Assembly: GCA_947629555.1 (NCBI GenBank)
Contig: CANRED010000007.1
Location: forward strand, 1-46,788
DNA: 46,788 nucleotides
Reading direction: 5' to 3'
Source: an uncultured Clostridia bacterium
Lineage (GTDB): Bacteria > Bacillota > Clostridia > TANB77 > CAG-508
Shown here: one piece after another, positions 36,633-45,471 of the stretch
Layout of the letters: the number at the start of each line of letters is the position of its first letter
How positions within the stretch are numbered: the first letter of the stretch is position 1
Notes under the pieces: generated by a model
Database searches by the model: none
Seen by the model: the letters and a program-made list of their open reading frames with translations, nothing else
Told to the model about the DNA's origin: nothing
Program-made: the position numbers and the translations under genes

Positions 36633-37568
36633 TTAAAATGCAAAATTTATTCCTCTTGCCACTACAGAACTCATATTTTCTATTAAATCATCTATCTCTT
36701 TTGGAGTTACTATCATATTATAATTTACTGGTATTAATGCATTCTTTATTTCCTCGTAATTGTCTTCTTCTTTTAACTTATTTAAATAATCATTGGATTT
36801 TGCCTCTTCTTGCAATTTTTGTATAAATATATCTAAACAATCATTTGCAATAGTTGCCATTTCTACTACCATTGGAACACCTATTGCTATTACCGGTATG
36901 CCTAATGTTTCTTGACTTAATTCTTTTCTAGTATTTCCAACTCCAGCTCCTGGTGTTATACCTGTGTCTGCTATTTGTATTGTACTACTTATTCTTTCTA
37001 TGCTCTTTGATGCTAAACTATCTATTACAATTAACATTTTTGGTTTTATATTATCTACTATTCCTTTTATTATTTCTAGTGTTTCTATTCCAGTTGTTCC
37101 TAAAACTCCAGGTGATATTGCACTTACTGGTCTTGTTCCTTCTTCTAAATATTGAGGTGCATATTTTAATAAATGCCTTGTTACGTCTATATATGATATA
37201 ACCTTTGGTCCTAATGAATCTGGAGTAACGTAAGCATTTCCAAGACCAACAACAAGAATATCATCCTCTTTTCCAATATGTGCTGCAATTATTTCTTTTA
37301 ATTGATTCGTTACAACCTCTCCCGCCTTTTGTATTTCTTCTTCCTGAGCTATTTTTAAATTTTTTACATCTATTGTTATATATGTTCCTTTTGGCTTTCC
37401 TAACGCTTTTTCTCCTTCTTCATTTAATATCTTAACTTTAGATATTTTTATATTTTCATTCTCTTCGCTTTGCTCTGTTTCTATTCCAGGAATTTCATTT
37501 TCTAGTTTGTTAGCTTTCTTATAAATATCACGTCTTTCATCTGCTAAATCTGTTCTAAAATTAATCAT
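36633..37568 (-). CDS. gpr: Germination protease Gpr
   Basis: A 311-residue protease that degrades small acid-soluble spore proteins at germination. Starts MINFRTDLADERRDIYKKA, as expected for Gpr, which is made as a zymogen and loses its N-terminal propeptide. Later, DDILVVGLGNAYVTPDSLGPKV and MLIVIDSLASKSIERI and TGITPGAGVGN are typical. The start ATG 37568 follows AAGGAG; the longer upstream frame crosses a repeat element and is discarded. Its substrate is encoded at 9079. Confidence 0.95.
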   Translation of the reverse strand: MINFRTDLADERRDIYKKANKLENEIPGIETEQSEENENIKISKVKILNEEGEKALGKPKGTYITIDVKNLKIAQEEEIQKAGEVVTNQLKEIIAAHIGKEDDILVVGLGNAYVTPDSLGPKVISYIDVTRHLLKYAPQYLEEGTRPVSAISPGVLGTTGIETLEIIKGIVDNIKPKMLIVIDSLASKSIERISSTIQIADTGITPGAGVGNTRKELSQETLGIPVIAIGVPMVVEMATIANDCLDIFIQKLQEEAKSNDYLNKLKEEDNYEEIKNALIPVNYNMIVTPKEIDDLIENMSSVVARGINFAF

Positions 37569-37623
37569 TTTTCTTTCTCCTTTATTTGTTTTTCTTTGTT
37601 TTTTGGGTATATCTTCGAAGTGC

Positions 37624-37695
37624 GGGTCGTCGATGCTGTGGCTGTTCGAACGTACGTGAGTTACAACCTCAGTATACATAGTAGGACGCCGACCC
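37624..37695. repeat. Intergenic palindromic repeat with GGGTCG/CGACCC arms
   Basis: Arms GGGTCGTCG (37624-37632) and CGCCGACCC (37687-37695) pair with one mismatch; an inner TGAG/CTCA stem lies between. GC-rich compared with flanks. Similar to the GGAGTCGATG palindrome at 46338. Looks like a dispersed repeat. The gpr-37853 gap (284 bases) otherwise holds the promoter of the small zinc-ribbon gene. Confidence 0.5.
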
Positions 37696-37791
37696 CTACA
37701 TCAAAATTTGTTTTTACAAATTTTGTACTTTTCACTATATATTTTGCTTTATTTATATATATTTTTTGAAAATATTATTTTTTTATTCAAA

Positions 37792-37820
37792 TTTACTTTT
37801 ATTTTTTTACATTTTATGAT
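37792..37820 (+). promoter_or_regulatory. SigA-type promoter of the small zinc-ribbon/HTH gene
   Basis: -35 TTTACT (37792-37797), 17-base spacer, -10 TATGAT (37815-37820), 33 bases before ATG 37853. Confidence 0.6.
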
Positions 37821-37852
37821 AAAATGTCTTTCATACAAAGGAGGATTTAATT

Positions 37853-38080
37853 ATGGATTTTAAGAAATGTAATCGTTGTGGTTGTTTTTATATTTCAGAT
37901 TCTAATGTTTGCAGTAATTGTCAACCAAAAGATAATTTAGAAATTGCAAAATTAAACAACTATATTGAAAAATACGGAAACAATAATTGTTCTTTAGATG
38001 AAATTTCTGTTTCTACTGGAATTTCTGTAAAGAATTTAAATAGATATATAAACGAAAATGGAATAAATATATCTTTATAA
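37853..38080 (+). CDS. Small zinc-ribbon plus helix-turn-helix protein
   Basis: A 75-residue protein. CNRCGCFY...CSNC is a zinc ribbon; the C-terminal half NNCSLDEISVSTGISVKNLNRYINENG looks like a helix-turn-helix. The layout resembles the flagellar-operon protein YvyF (TIGR03826-type), but no flagellar genes are nearby. AAAGGAGG precedes the ATG; terminator directly after. Probably a small regulator; role inferred from layout only. Confidence 0.65.
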   Translation: MDFKKCNRCGCFYISDSNVCSNCQPKDNLEIAKLNNYIEKYGNNNCSLDEISVSTGISVKNLNRYINENGINISL

Positions 38081-38109
38081 ATATCATAAATATAAATAAT
38101 ATACCAAAA

Positions 38110-38138
38110 GAAATAGCATATTGCTATTTCTTTTTTTT
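38110..38138 (+). terminator. Rho-independent terminator of the zinc-ribbon gene
   Basis: Perfect 9-base stem GAAATAGCA / TGCTATTTC (38110-38118 with 38122-38130) followed by eight T. Confidence 0.93.
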
Positions 38139-38146
38139 CCAAAATA

Positions 38147-38175
38147 TTGCAGTAAACATAAAATGGTGGTATAAT
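38147..38175 (+). promoter_or_regulatory. SigA-type promoter of the HD hydrolase gene
   Basis: -35 TTGCAG (38147-38152), 17-base spacer, extended -10 TGGTATAAT (TATAAT at 38170-38175). An 81-base leader with AAGGAGGT before ATG 38257. Confidence 0.75.
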
Positions 38176-38256
38176 TATATTATAACTTTTAACCAACCTC
38201 CTTCGCGACAACATAGTTGAAACAAGGAGACAATTATTTTTAAGGAGGTAACTATT

Positions 38257-39453
38257 ATGTTACAATTAAATTACAAACAGGTCAAGGAATCAAACGAGGT
38301 TTTCAAGCGTCTTAACCAAATGCGGCGCTGGACGAACGTAATAAGCCAAGGACCCTACAACGAACTTGCAAAGCAGGCATTAAATTGTATCATCGCATAC
38401 CTTTTAGCTTGCTATGCAGAACATGATGGCGCAGATATCGTTTGGGATAGATTTCCCAGAATTGCTCTTTATAGAGCATTTCAAAAAATCTATGTAGCAT
38501 TTAACACGCCAGAGTTCAAGTATGAAGAAATCTTCAAAATAAGTGGCATTGACAAAGCAGAATTCAATAAAGCCACTGTAGCGAAGATAGCTGGTGTAAC
38601 AGACCAAGATTTTGCAAACTTCTTAAATGAAGCCACTGAAACAGATGAAGAAAGAATATATAAGGCTGCAACAAAAATTGCAACTTATATTGAGCTTCTT
38701 GAATTGGCAAAATACTACACACCTGAGCAATATAACGAAAAGCTCATTAACGTTCTGGAGGAAATACGCGAATATGAAGATGTTTGTGGAATGGATCAAC
38801 TTTCTGACACAAGCAACCCCATATTTAAGCTGTTGCAGTTCCTTTCTGGTTCTGGCCTTAGGTATCATGTAAGATGGTGCGAATGTGGCTACCTTCAGGA
38901 ATGTACTATTCTTGGCCACCTCTTCGATACAGGATGCTTTGCATACATCATGTCGTTAGAAGAAAACCCTTCCGATGAAAAGCTTGCCGCTAAGAGATTC
39001 TTTATGGGTATATTCCATGATGTAGCTGAAGCATGGACAACGGACATTCCGTCACCGCTTAAAGATTTCATTCCTGGTTTTAGGCCTGCATGTGAACAGT
39101 ATGAAGACAAGAAGCTTGAAGAAAACTTTTATGCAGTTCTTCCGAATTTCTTAAAAGAAAGAGTTCGGGATGTAATGTTCGAAGACCCCAGAAACATTAA
39201 AAAGCATAAGGCAATAATTAAGGGTGCAGATTACCTCTCGGCAGATTCAGAATGCTGGCGCCAGTATGTATTAGGTTCAAGAGATCCTTACTTTATGGGT
39301 GCTATGGAAAGAAGACTTCCCGGAATTGAATCTGGAACAGTAGCTCTTACTCCTATCTGTAAACAGCTGTTTCAGTATTTCCGCACCTATGCTGCTCGTC
39401 TTAATCTCGATGACCTTGATTGTGATTTAGACAACGAAGTTAAAACTAGCTAA
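38257..39453 (+). CDS. HD-domain phosphohydrolase, YfbR-like; probably horizontally acquired
   Basis: A 398-residue protein. The HD motif FHDVAEAWTTDIPSPLKDF at about 250-270 closely resembles the YfbR deoxynucleotidase motif (HDxxExxTGDxPTP), with an upstream histidine in GHLFDTG and a downstream aspartate in KGADYLSADSE. A nucleotide phosphatase function is inferred. Codon use differs sharply from neighbours: many CGC, GCC, CTC, ATC, AAG codons and higher GC. It also has two in-frame CGG codons (38323-38325 and 39166-39168) that must be read as Arg, or the protein is truncated. It has its own promoter and terminator. Strong sign of horizontal transfer. Confidence 0.8.
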   Translation: MLQLNYKQVKESNEVFKRLNQMRRWTNVISQGPYNELAKQALNCIIAYLLACYAEHDGADIVWDRFPRIALYRAFQKIYVAFNTPEFKYEEIFKISGIDKAEFNKATVAKIAGVTDQDFANFLNEATETDEERIYKAATKIATYIELLELAKYYTPEQYNEKLINVLEEIREYEDVCGMDQLSDTSNPIFKLLQFLSGSGLRYHVRWCECGYLQECTILGHLFDTGCFAYIMSLEENPSDEKLAAKRFFMGIFHDVAEAWTTDIPSPLKDFIPGFRPACEQYEDKKLEENFYAVLPNFLKERVRDVMFEDPRNIKKHKAIIKGADYLSADSECWRQYVLGSRDPYFMGAMERRLPGIESGTVALTPICKQLFQYFRTYAARLNLDDLDCDLDNEVKTS

Positions 39454-39485
39454 CACCTTAATCACAAAAAAATTGTAACAAGCAA

Positions 39486-39520
39486 CTCGCTAACCTATTT
39501 AGGTTAGCGAGCTTCTTTTT
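39486..39520 (+). terminator. Rho-independent terminator of the HD hydrolase gene
   Basis: Perfect 11-base stem CTCGCTAACCT / AGGTTAGCGAG (39486-39496 with 39501-39511) and then a T-run. Confidence 0.95.
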
Positions 39521-39524
39521 TTAT

Positions 39525-40712
39525 TTATTCATTTATACCTATATGTTTTCTTGTCATTTCTAAAAGATTTAATTTCGTAAATCCAATTACTTGAGTCTTA
39601 CTTCTATCTTTTTTTAATTCTTCTACAAGCAACTCTTCTATTTTATTTTTATTTTCGTTCAATCTCATATCTATGTAATCTATTACTACAATTCCGCCTA
39701 TATCCCTTAACCTTAGTTGCTTTGCAATTTCTTTTGTTGCCTCTTTATTCACTGTATATACTGTTTGTTCTAAATCTTTTGTTCCTATATACTTTCCTGA
39801 GTTTACATCAATCGCAGTAAGTGCTTCTGTTTTATCTATTGTTATAAAACCCCCACATTTTAGCCAAACTTTTCTATTTTGTATTTTCTCCACTTGTGTA
39901 GTTAAACAATAATCCTCTATTAAATCTTTACTTTCGTGTAATTCTACTTTTACATTCTTATTATCTACTTCTTTTAATATATCTAATATTTCTTCGTATG
40001 TTTCTTTATCATTAGTAATAATTTTATCTATTTTCTTTTCTACCATATCAATAAATAATTTTTTTAATATACTATCATTTTTATATAATAATATTGGATA
40101 TTGGCTTACATTATCTTTCTCTTTTTCTATTTTATGCCATTGTTCTACTAGGTTTTCAATATCTTGTTTTATAGTATCTTCATCTTTGTTTTTGCTAGAA
40201 GTTCTAATTATAGCACCACTTTTAATAGGCAATAAATTTTTTACAATATTTATTAATCTTTCTTTTTCATTCTCATCCTCAATTTTTTGAGATACAGTTA
40301 TAAATTCTGCATTTGGCATAAATACTATGTATTTTCCAGGTAAACTAATATGTGTTGAAACTCTTGCGCCTTTTTTATTTGTACTATCTTTTTTTACTTG
40401 CACTAATATTGGCATCCCTGGTTTTATTATTTGTTTAATACTCTTATTTTGGACTTCTTGTTTATTCTTTTGAAGCTTTTCATCTACTTTTGGTAATAAA
40501 TCTTTTAAATGTATAAAAGTGTTTTTCCTTTCTCCTATATCCACAAATGCTGCTTGCATACCTGGTAAAACATTTTGTACTTTTCCTATGTATATATTAC
40601 CTTCTGTTCTATCCATTTCTTGGTTATCTTCATATTTTTCTACTATAACTTTATTTTCTAATAGCATTATTGTTTTTGAATTTTTTCGTCTATTAACTAT
40701 TACCTCGTACAT
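39525..40712 (-). CDS. rng: Ribonuclease E/G family protein
   Basis: A 395-residue endoribonuclease. S1-like N-terminus with GNIYIGKVQNVLPGMQAAFVDIGERKNTFIHLKDLL; catalytic aspartates in TAIDVNSGKYIGTKDLEQTV and RDIGGIVVIDYIDM. It is a short Rne/Rng: the zinc-link and C-terminal parts of the E. coli enzyme are missing, which is common in clostridial Rng. Starts ATG 40712 behind AAAAGGAG. Downstream of pth. Confidence 0.92.
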   Translation of the reverse strand: MYEVIVNRRKNSKTIMLLENKVIVEKYEDNQEMDRTEGNIYIGKVQNVLPGMQAAFVDIGERKNTFIHLKDLLPKVDEKLQKNKQEVQNKSIKQIIKPGMPILVQVKKDSTNKKGARVSTHISLPGKYIVFMPNAEFITVSQKIEDENEKERLINIVKNLLPIKSGAIIRTSSKNKDEDTIKQDIENLVEQWHKIEKEKDNVSQYPILLYKNDSILKKLFIDMVEKKIDKIITNDKETYEEILDILKEVDNKNVKVELHESKDLIEDYCLTTQVEKIQNRKVWLKCGGFITIDKTEALTAIDVNSGKYIGTKDLEQTVYTVNKEATKEIAKQLRLRDIGGIVVIDYIDMRLNENKNKIEELLVEELKKDRSKTQVIGFTKLNLLEMTRKHIGINE

Positions 40713-40724
40713 TTTTATCTCCTT

Positions 40725-41282
40725 TTAGTTGTATTTATTCATTGCTATATCTATTCCACTTTTTAAGATTTCTTCTACAGCATCCTTTGCTTTTTCTACT
40801 CCATTATGTAATAATTCAATATCTTCTTCATCTATCGGTCCTATAACATGTTCCATTAGAGATATATCGCCTTTAGGTTGTCCTATTCCTACTCTTATTC
40901 TAGCAAAATCTGTAGTTGCAAGGCAATGTACTACAGATTTTACTCCATTATGAGTACCTGCTGTACCTTTTTTTCTAATTCTTATTTTTCCAGGTTCTGT
41001 ATCTATATCATCATATATTACTAAAATATCTTCTATATCAATTTTATAAAAATTTTTGAGCTCTAATATACTTTCACCACTTAAATTCATAAAAGTTTGA
41101 GGTTTTAATAAAATTACTTTTTTACCTTCTATTATTCCTGTTCCATATAAACCTTTAAAACCATTTTTAGTAACATCTATTTCATATTTTTCTGCCAATT
41201 TATTTATTACATTAAATCCCATATTGTGTCTTGTATTTGCATAATCATTTTCTGGATTTCCTAACCCTACTATTAAATACAT
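40725..41282 (-). CDS. pth: Peptidyl-tRNA hydrolase
   Basis: A 185-residue enzyme recycling peptidyl-tRNA. Starts MYLIVGLGNPENDYANTRHN, with the catalytic histidine in TRHN, then KPQTFMNLSGES and VIYDDIDTEPGKIRIRKKGTAGTHNGVKSV. All key residues present, normal length. Between the M23 peptidase and rng. Confidence 0.97.
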   Translation of the reverse strand: MYLIVGLGNPENDYANTRHNMGFNVINKLAEKYEIDVTKNGFKGLYGTGIIEGKKVILLKPQTFMNLSGESILELKNFYKIDIEDILVIYDDIDTEPGKIRIRKKGTAGTHNGVKSVVHCLATTDFARIRVGIGQPKGDISLMEHVIGPIDEEDIELLHNGVEKAKDAVEEILKSGIDIAMNKYN

Positions 41283-41308
41283 TTTTTACCTTCCTTTGTT
41301 TTTTCATT

Positions 41309-42220
41309 TTATTTATACAAATAATTTTGTGGATTTTGTACCTTTCCATTTTTTCTTATTTCTAAGTGCAAATGTGGACCTGTTGAATTTCCTGTTGACC
41401 CAACTGCTGCAATTATAGTATCTCTTGTAACTTCTTGCCCTTTTGATACATATATTTTACTACAATGTCCATAATATGTTTGGATTCCATTTCCATGATT
41501 TATTATAACTAAATTTCCATAGCCATAATACTCACCACAATATTCAACTGTTCCTTTACTGCATGCATATATTGGTGTACCTTCATTTGCTGCTATATCT
41601 ATTCCTTCATGCTGTCTTCCCCATCTGCTTCCAAATCTGGAAGTAATAATCCCCTTAATTGGTTTAGATAATATTACACCATTTATTGCACTATCACAAT
41701 TTTCTATTATTTCTGTATCTAAATTATTTTTTGCAACTTGCATATCTATAGAATGTATCTCAGATATGTCTGAAACAAACATTTCCTCTATGCTTATATC
41801 TAAATCTAATATTCCTTCAAACTCTTTTTTTAAATCTACAATAACTTGCTCTGCTTCTTCAATTTTTGATACATATTCTTTAGTTTCTCCAGCTAGTTTT
41901 ATTGCAAATACTCTATACGTTACTAAAGATTCATCCTTTACCTTTTGCAATACCTCTTCAGTTGAGTCTTCTTTACTCCATTCTACTAAATTGAATTCAT
42001 ATTCTGGCATATTGGCAACTTCTACAAATGCAATATTTCCATCTTTTGTATTTATATAATCATTTATTGTTTTTTCTACATCCTTTTTGCTAGTAACATA
42101 GCCCACTGTTTCCCCTGCTAGTGTTACTTTATACATTGGTTTGTATTTTGATACGAATATTACAAATATCAATATCACTGAAACAACTGTTATCTTTAGT
42201 GTCTTTTTTATATAATACAT
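41309..42220 (-). CDS. M23 family murein endopeptidase, membrane-anchored
   Basis: A 303-residue protein. N-terminal membrane helix (about 9-25), a middle region of the YabE/G5-flanking type (KVTLAGETVGYVTSKKDVEKTIND), and a C-terminal LytM/M23 domain with zinc ligands in RQHEGIDIAANEG (HxxxD) and GPHLHLEIRKNG (HxH). Cleaves peptide crosslinks in peptidoglycan. Could serve in sporulation or growth. Starts ATG 42220. Confidence 0.92.
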   Translation of the reverse strand: MYYIKKTLKITVVSVILIFVIFVSKYKPMYKVTLAGETVGYVTSKKDVEKTINDYINTKDGNIAFVEVANMPEYEFNLVEWSKEDSTEEVLQKVKDESLVTYRVFAIKLAGETKEYVSKIEEAEQVIVDLKKEFEGILDLDISIEEMFVSDISEIHSIDMQVAKNNLDTEIIENCDSAINGVILSKPIKGIITSRFGSRWGRQHEGIDIAANEGTPIYACSKGTVEYCGEYYGYGNLVIINHGNGIQTYYGHCSKIYVSKGQEVTRDTIIAAVGSTGNSTGPHLHLEIRKNGKVQNPQNYLYK

Positions 42221-42319
42221 AGTTGCTCTTTTAAAAATAAGTATCCTCTCCTTTGATATTTTTATGTCGTATTTTGTGATTATACCATATTTTTACTATT
42301 TAAGCAAATTTATAAATAT

Positions 42320-44545
42320 TTATTCACATAGCTTATACATTAGACCTGTGTTTCTTTTTTTGCTATCTACGTTTTTTATCATAAACTCTACGATTTTATT
42401 ATCTCCTATTACTATTAACATTTTTTTTGCTCTTGTTATTGCAGTATATAAAAGATTTCTTGTTAATAGCATTGGTGCTGATTGTGGCAATACTATTAAT
42501 ACCACGTCAAATTCGCTACCTTGAGACTTGTGTATTGTTATTGCATAAGCATGTTCTAATTGGTCTAATTCTGTAAATGAATACCACGCTACTTTTTCAT
42601 CGTCAAAAATTACCTTAATTTGCTTTTCTTCTTCGTTTATATTACTAATTATTCCAAATTCTCCATTAAATATACCTGTACCTATTTTAGTTTCTCCATC
42701 CTTTTTTTCCCACATTATATCGTAGTTATTTTTTACCTGCATTACTCTATCACCTTTTCTAAATATTCTATCTCCTATTTGTTTTTGTGATGAGTTATAT
42801 TCTTCTGGATTTAATGCTTGTTGTAATATTTTATTTAATTCTTTTGTCCCAAGTGCACCCTTTTTAGTTGGTGTTAGTACTTGAATATCACTAAAAAAAT
42901 CATAATCCCCATATTTTTTTAATCTTTCTTTGCATAGAGATACAACATTAAATTGTATTTTTTCTTGATTTGCCTCATTTATATAGAAAAAATCATTGTT
43001 TAGCTTTTCCCATTCTTTTGAATCCATTTCTTCTTTTCTTACAAAACCTTTTCCATTATTTACGTTATGTGCATTTAGTATAATTTTACTTTGTGCCGCC
43101 TGTCTAAAGATTTTATTTAATACTATTGTTTGAATTCGCTCTGATTTTATTATATCTTCTAAAATATTTCCAGGTCCAACTGAAGGTAATTGATTGCTAT
43201 CTCCCACCAGTATTAATTTTGTTCCTAAATATATACCCTTCATACAGTAATTCATTATAAATAAATCTACCATAGACATTTCATCTATTATTATAACATC
43301 TGCATCTATTGGAGCTATATTGTAATCTACATTTGCAAGCTTTCCCTCATCTTCTAATTTTCCTATTTCTAATAGCCTATGTATTGTTTTAGCTTCTTCG
43401 CCTGTAGTTTCTGTCATTCTCTTTGCAGCTCTACCTGTTGGAGCACACAAAACCACTTTCATTTTTTGTGCTTTATACATCTCTATTATAAATTTTATTA
43501 TTGTTGTTTTTCCGGTTCCTGGTCCTCCTGTAATTACGCATACATTATTTTCATTTACTTGGTCTATTGCTTCTTTTTGCTTGTCTGATAATTCTATATT
43601 TAACATTCTCTCTTGCATTTTTAACTGTTGTTTTAAGTTCTTTATTCTTTTTATATTTTGTGAATTGTTTAAAGCAATTAATTTTTCTGCTATATTTTTC
43701 TCTGCTTTATTAAATGGATATAAATATATCCATTCTTCTTCTTGCCTTTTCTCTATAATAATTTCTTCTTTTGCCTTTAAATTTATTATACTGTTTTCTA
43801 TACTTTGATCCTCAACACCTATAAGTGATTTAACAAACATAATTAAATTTTCTTTTATTACACAAGTATGACCATTGTAGCTTGCTGTTATTAATGAATA
43901 TTTAATAGCACTTTCAATTCTTTTTTCAAAATCTTGTGATATTCCTAAATCCATTGCCATTTTATCTATCTGTTTAAAATCTACTCCATAAGTTATATCT
44001 ATTAATATATATGGATTTTTTTCGATTTCTTCGATTGCATTTACACCTAAAGCTTTATATACTTTTTGGCTATTTGAAGCGCTAATTCCAAAGCGTTCTA
44101 AAAAGCCTACTATTTGCCACATTTCCCATTTTTCATTAAACTCTTCTGCAATTTCTATTGCTTTATTTTTAGATATTCCTTTTACTTTAGATAATTTTTC
44201 TGGCTCATATTTAAATATTGCAATTGTTTCTTCTCCAAAAGTATCTATTATTTTTTTTGCTGTTGCAGGCCCTATACCTTTTATTATTCCACCAGCTAAA
44301 TATTTTTCTAAAGCTCCTAATGTTTTAGGCATAACTTTTTCAAAAGTATCTATTTTAAATTGTGTACCATAATCTGGGTGTTCTACGTATTTTCCAAATA
44401 ATTTTAGGCTATCACCCATATCTATAAATGGCAAATATCCTACAACAGTAATTTCATCTTGTTTTTCTGTTTCTATAACTGCTATTGTATAACTATTTAC
44501 TTCATTTTTGTATATTATTTCTACAATTTGCCCTTCTAATTCCAA
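42320..44545 (-). CDS. recD2: RecD2-like ATP-dependent DNA helicase
   Basis: A 741-residue superfamily 1B helicase. N-terminal OB-like domain (MELEGQIVEIIYKNE), helix-hairpin-helix repeats (GIIKGIGPATAKKI, LSKVKGISKNKAIEIA), Walker A ITGGPGTGKTT, Walker B IIDEMSMVD, motif III GDSNQLPSVGPG, and C-terminal AYAITIHKSQGSEFDVVL. The start is TTG 44545 behind AGAGGA. A CGG lies upstream in frame with this start, but a shift there would leave the RecD2 frame. No RecBC partner seen. Confidence 0.95.
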   Translation of the reverse strand: MELEGQIVEIIYKNEVNSYTIAVIETEKQDEITVVGYLPFIDMGDSLKLFGKYVEHPDYGTQFKIDTFEKVMPKTLGALEKYLAGGIIKGIGPATAKKIIDTFGEETIAIFKYEPEKLSKVKGISKNKAIEIAEEFNEKWEMWQIVGFLERFGISASNSQKVYKALGVNAIEEIEKNPYILIDITYGVDFKQIDKMAMDLGISQDFEKRIESAIKYSLITASYNGHTCVIKENLIMFVKSLIGVEDQSIENSIINLKAKEEIIIEKRQEEEWIYLYPFNKAEKNIAEKLIALNNSQNIKRIKNLKQQLKMQERMLNIELSDKQKEAIDQVNENNVCVITGGPGTGKTTIIKFIIEMYKAQKMKVVLCAPTGRAAKRMTETTGEEAKTIHRLLEIGKLEDEGKLANVDYNIAPIDADVIIIDEMSMVDLFIMNYCMKGIYLGTKLILVGDSNQLPSVGPGNILEDIIKSERIQTIVLNKIFRQAAQSKIILNAHNVNNGKGFVRKEEMDSKEWEKLNNDFFYINEANQEKIQFNVVSLCKERLKKYGDYDFFSDIQVLTPTKKGALGTKELNKILQQALNPEEYNSSQKQIGDRIFRKGDRVMQVKNNYDIMWEKKDGETKIGTGIFNGEFGIISNINEEEKQIKVIFDDEKVAWYSFTELDQLEHAYAITIHKSQGSEFDVVLIVLPQSAPMLLTRNLLYTAITRAKKMLIVIGDNKIVEFMIKNVDSKKRNTGLMYKLCE

Positions 44546-44605
44546 TAATTTTTCCTCTTTCCGTTTTGTTTTTTTGATTATATCATATAAAATGTTAAAC
44601 TTCTA

Positions 44606-44634
44606 TTGTTAAATGTATTTTTTTGTAATATAAT
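44606..44634 (+). promoter_or_regulatory. SigA-type promoter of purE
   Basis: -35 TTGTTA (44606-44611), 17-base spacer, -10 TATAAT (44629-44634), about 29 bases before ATG 44663, with AGGAGG between. Confidence 0.82.
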
Positions 44635-44662
44635 GTGAATAAATTTTTAGGAGGTAATTTGT

Positions 44663-45184
44663 ATGAATAAAAATGTTGATGTTGCAATTATTATGGGTAG
44701 TGATTCGGATTTACCTATTATGAAAGATGCAGCTAAATTTTTAGAGGACATGGGAATAAGTTATGAAATAACTGTACTTTCTGTACACAGATGCCCTACC
44801 GAAGCATTTGAATACGCTAATAAATTAAAGGAAAATGGAGTTAAAGTTATAATTGCTGGTGCCGGTGGTGCCGCACATTTACCTGGTATTTTTGCAGCTA
44901 TTGTACCTGTTCCTGTTATAGGAGTTCCAATAAAATCAAAAACTTTAGATGGAGTTGACTCTTTATACTCTATTGTTCAAATGCCTTCTGGAATTCCTGT
45001 TGCAACTGTTGCAATAAATGGAGCAAAAAATGCAGCAATTCTTGCTACTTCTATCCTTGGAGTTGCAAATAGCGAATTGAAAAATAAATTAGTCGATTAT
45101 AAATCTAGCATGAAAAATGCAGTTTTAGAAAAAAATAATAAATTACAAACTTTAGGTTATGAAGAATACATAAAACAAATGTAA
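44663..45184 (+). CDS. purE: N5-CAIR mutase (class I PurE)
   Basis: A 173-residue enzyme of de novo purine synthesis. Motifs MGSDSDLPIMKDAAKFLE, SVHRCPTEAFEYA and AGAGGAAHLPGIFAA are class I PurE hallmarks (active-site Ser, Asp, His). It converts N5-carboxyaminoimidazole ribonucleotide to CAIR. Strong AGGAGG before ATG. Separated from purC by 287 bases holding element C, which suggests that purC may not simply be the second gene of the same transcript. Confidence 0.97.
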   Translation: MNKNVDVAIIMGSDSDLPIMKDAAKFLEDMGISYEITVLSVHRCPTEAFEYANKLKENGVKVIIAGAGGAAHLPGIFAAIVPVPVIGVPIKSKTLDGVDSLYSIVQMPSGIPVATVAINGAKNAAILATSILGVANSELKNKLVDYKSSMKNAVLEKNNKLQTLGYEEYIKQM

Positions 45185-45280
45185 ATTTTATAATTATCTA
45201 TGTCCTACAATCATATTGAAATTAAATTTTAAAAAATATGTTTTATTAAAACTTTGTTTTGTTTACATTCAGAAATACTA

Positions 45281-45435
45281 AAATTAAATTAAAAAAGCGC
45301 ATTGAGAGTAATTGAGTTTAGAAATTCTTAAATTATTTTACGGAAAGAGTTCAAGCTTGCCTTGGAAGGGTGCCGTAAAATGATTTTAGAATTTCTACGA
45401 AAATTAGCTCGAACGAGCATTTTTTAATTTAATTT
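45281..45435. other. 155-bp intergenic element with nested long hairpins (element C)
   Basis: Outer arms (45281-45298 and 45417-45435) pair over 18 bases with a 1-base bulge. An inner long stem pairs TAGAAATTCT..ATTTTACGG with CCGTAAAAT..AGAATTTCTA over about 25 bases with two mismatches, enclosing a loop that contains TTGCCTTGGA. It lies in the purE-purC gap and ends 37 bases before ATG 45472, so it may act on purC translation or transcription. Confidence 0.7.
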
Positions 45436-45471
45436 CATATTTCTAATAGTTCTATATATGGAGGTTTTTTT

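Noticed and set aside
37569..37679. Longer N-terminus of Gpr from 37679
   Set aside because: It crosses a palindromic repeat; ATG 37568 has AAGGAG and begins with the conserved RTDLA segment.
6312..44545. CGG triplets inside other genes as further shift sites (for example GAC-GGA, AAC-GGA, GCG-GCA)
   Set aside because: They are out of frame, and the reading frames run on intact through them; only in-frame CGG matters.
44560..44563. CGGA upstream of recD2 as a shift site
   Set aside because: It lies before the TTG start and a shift there would leave the RecD2 frame; a TTG start with AGAGGA explains the gene.
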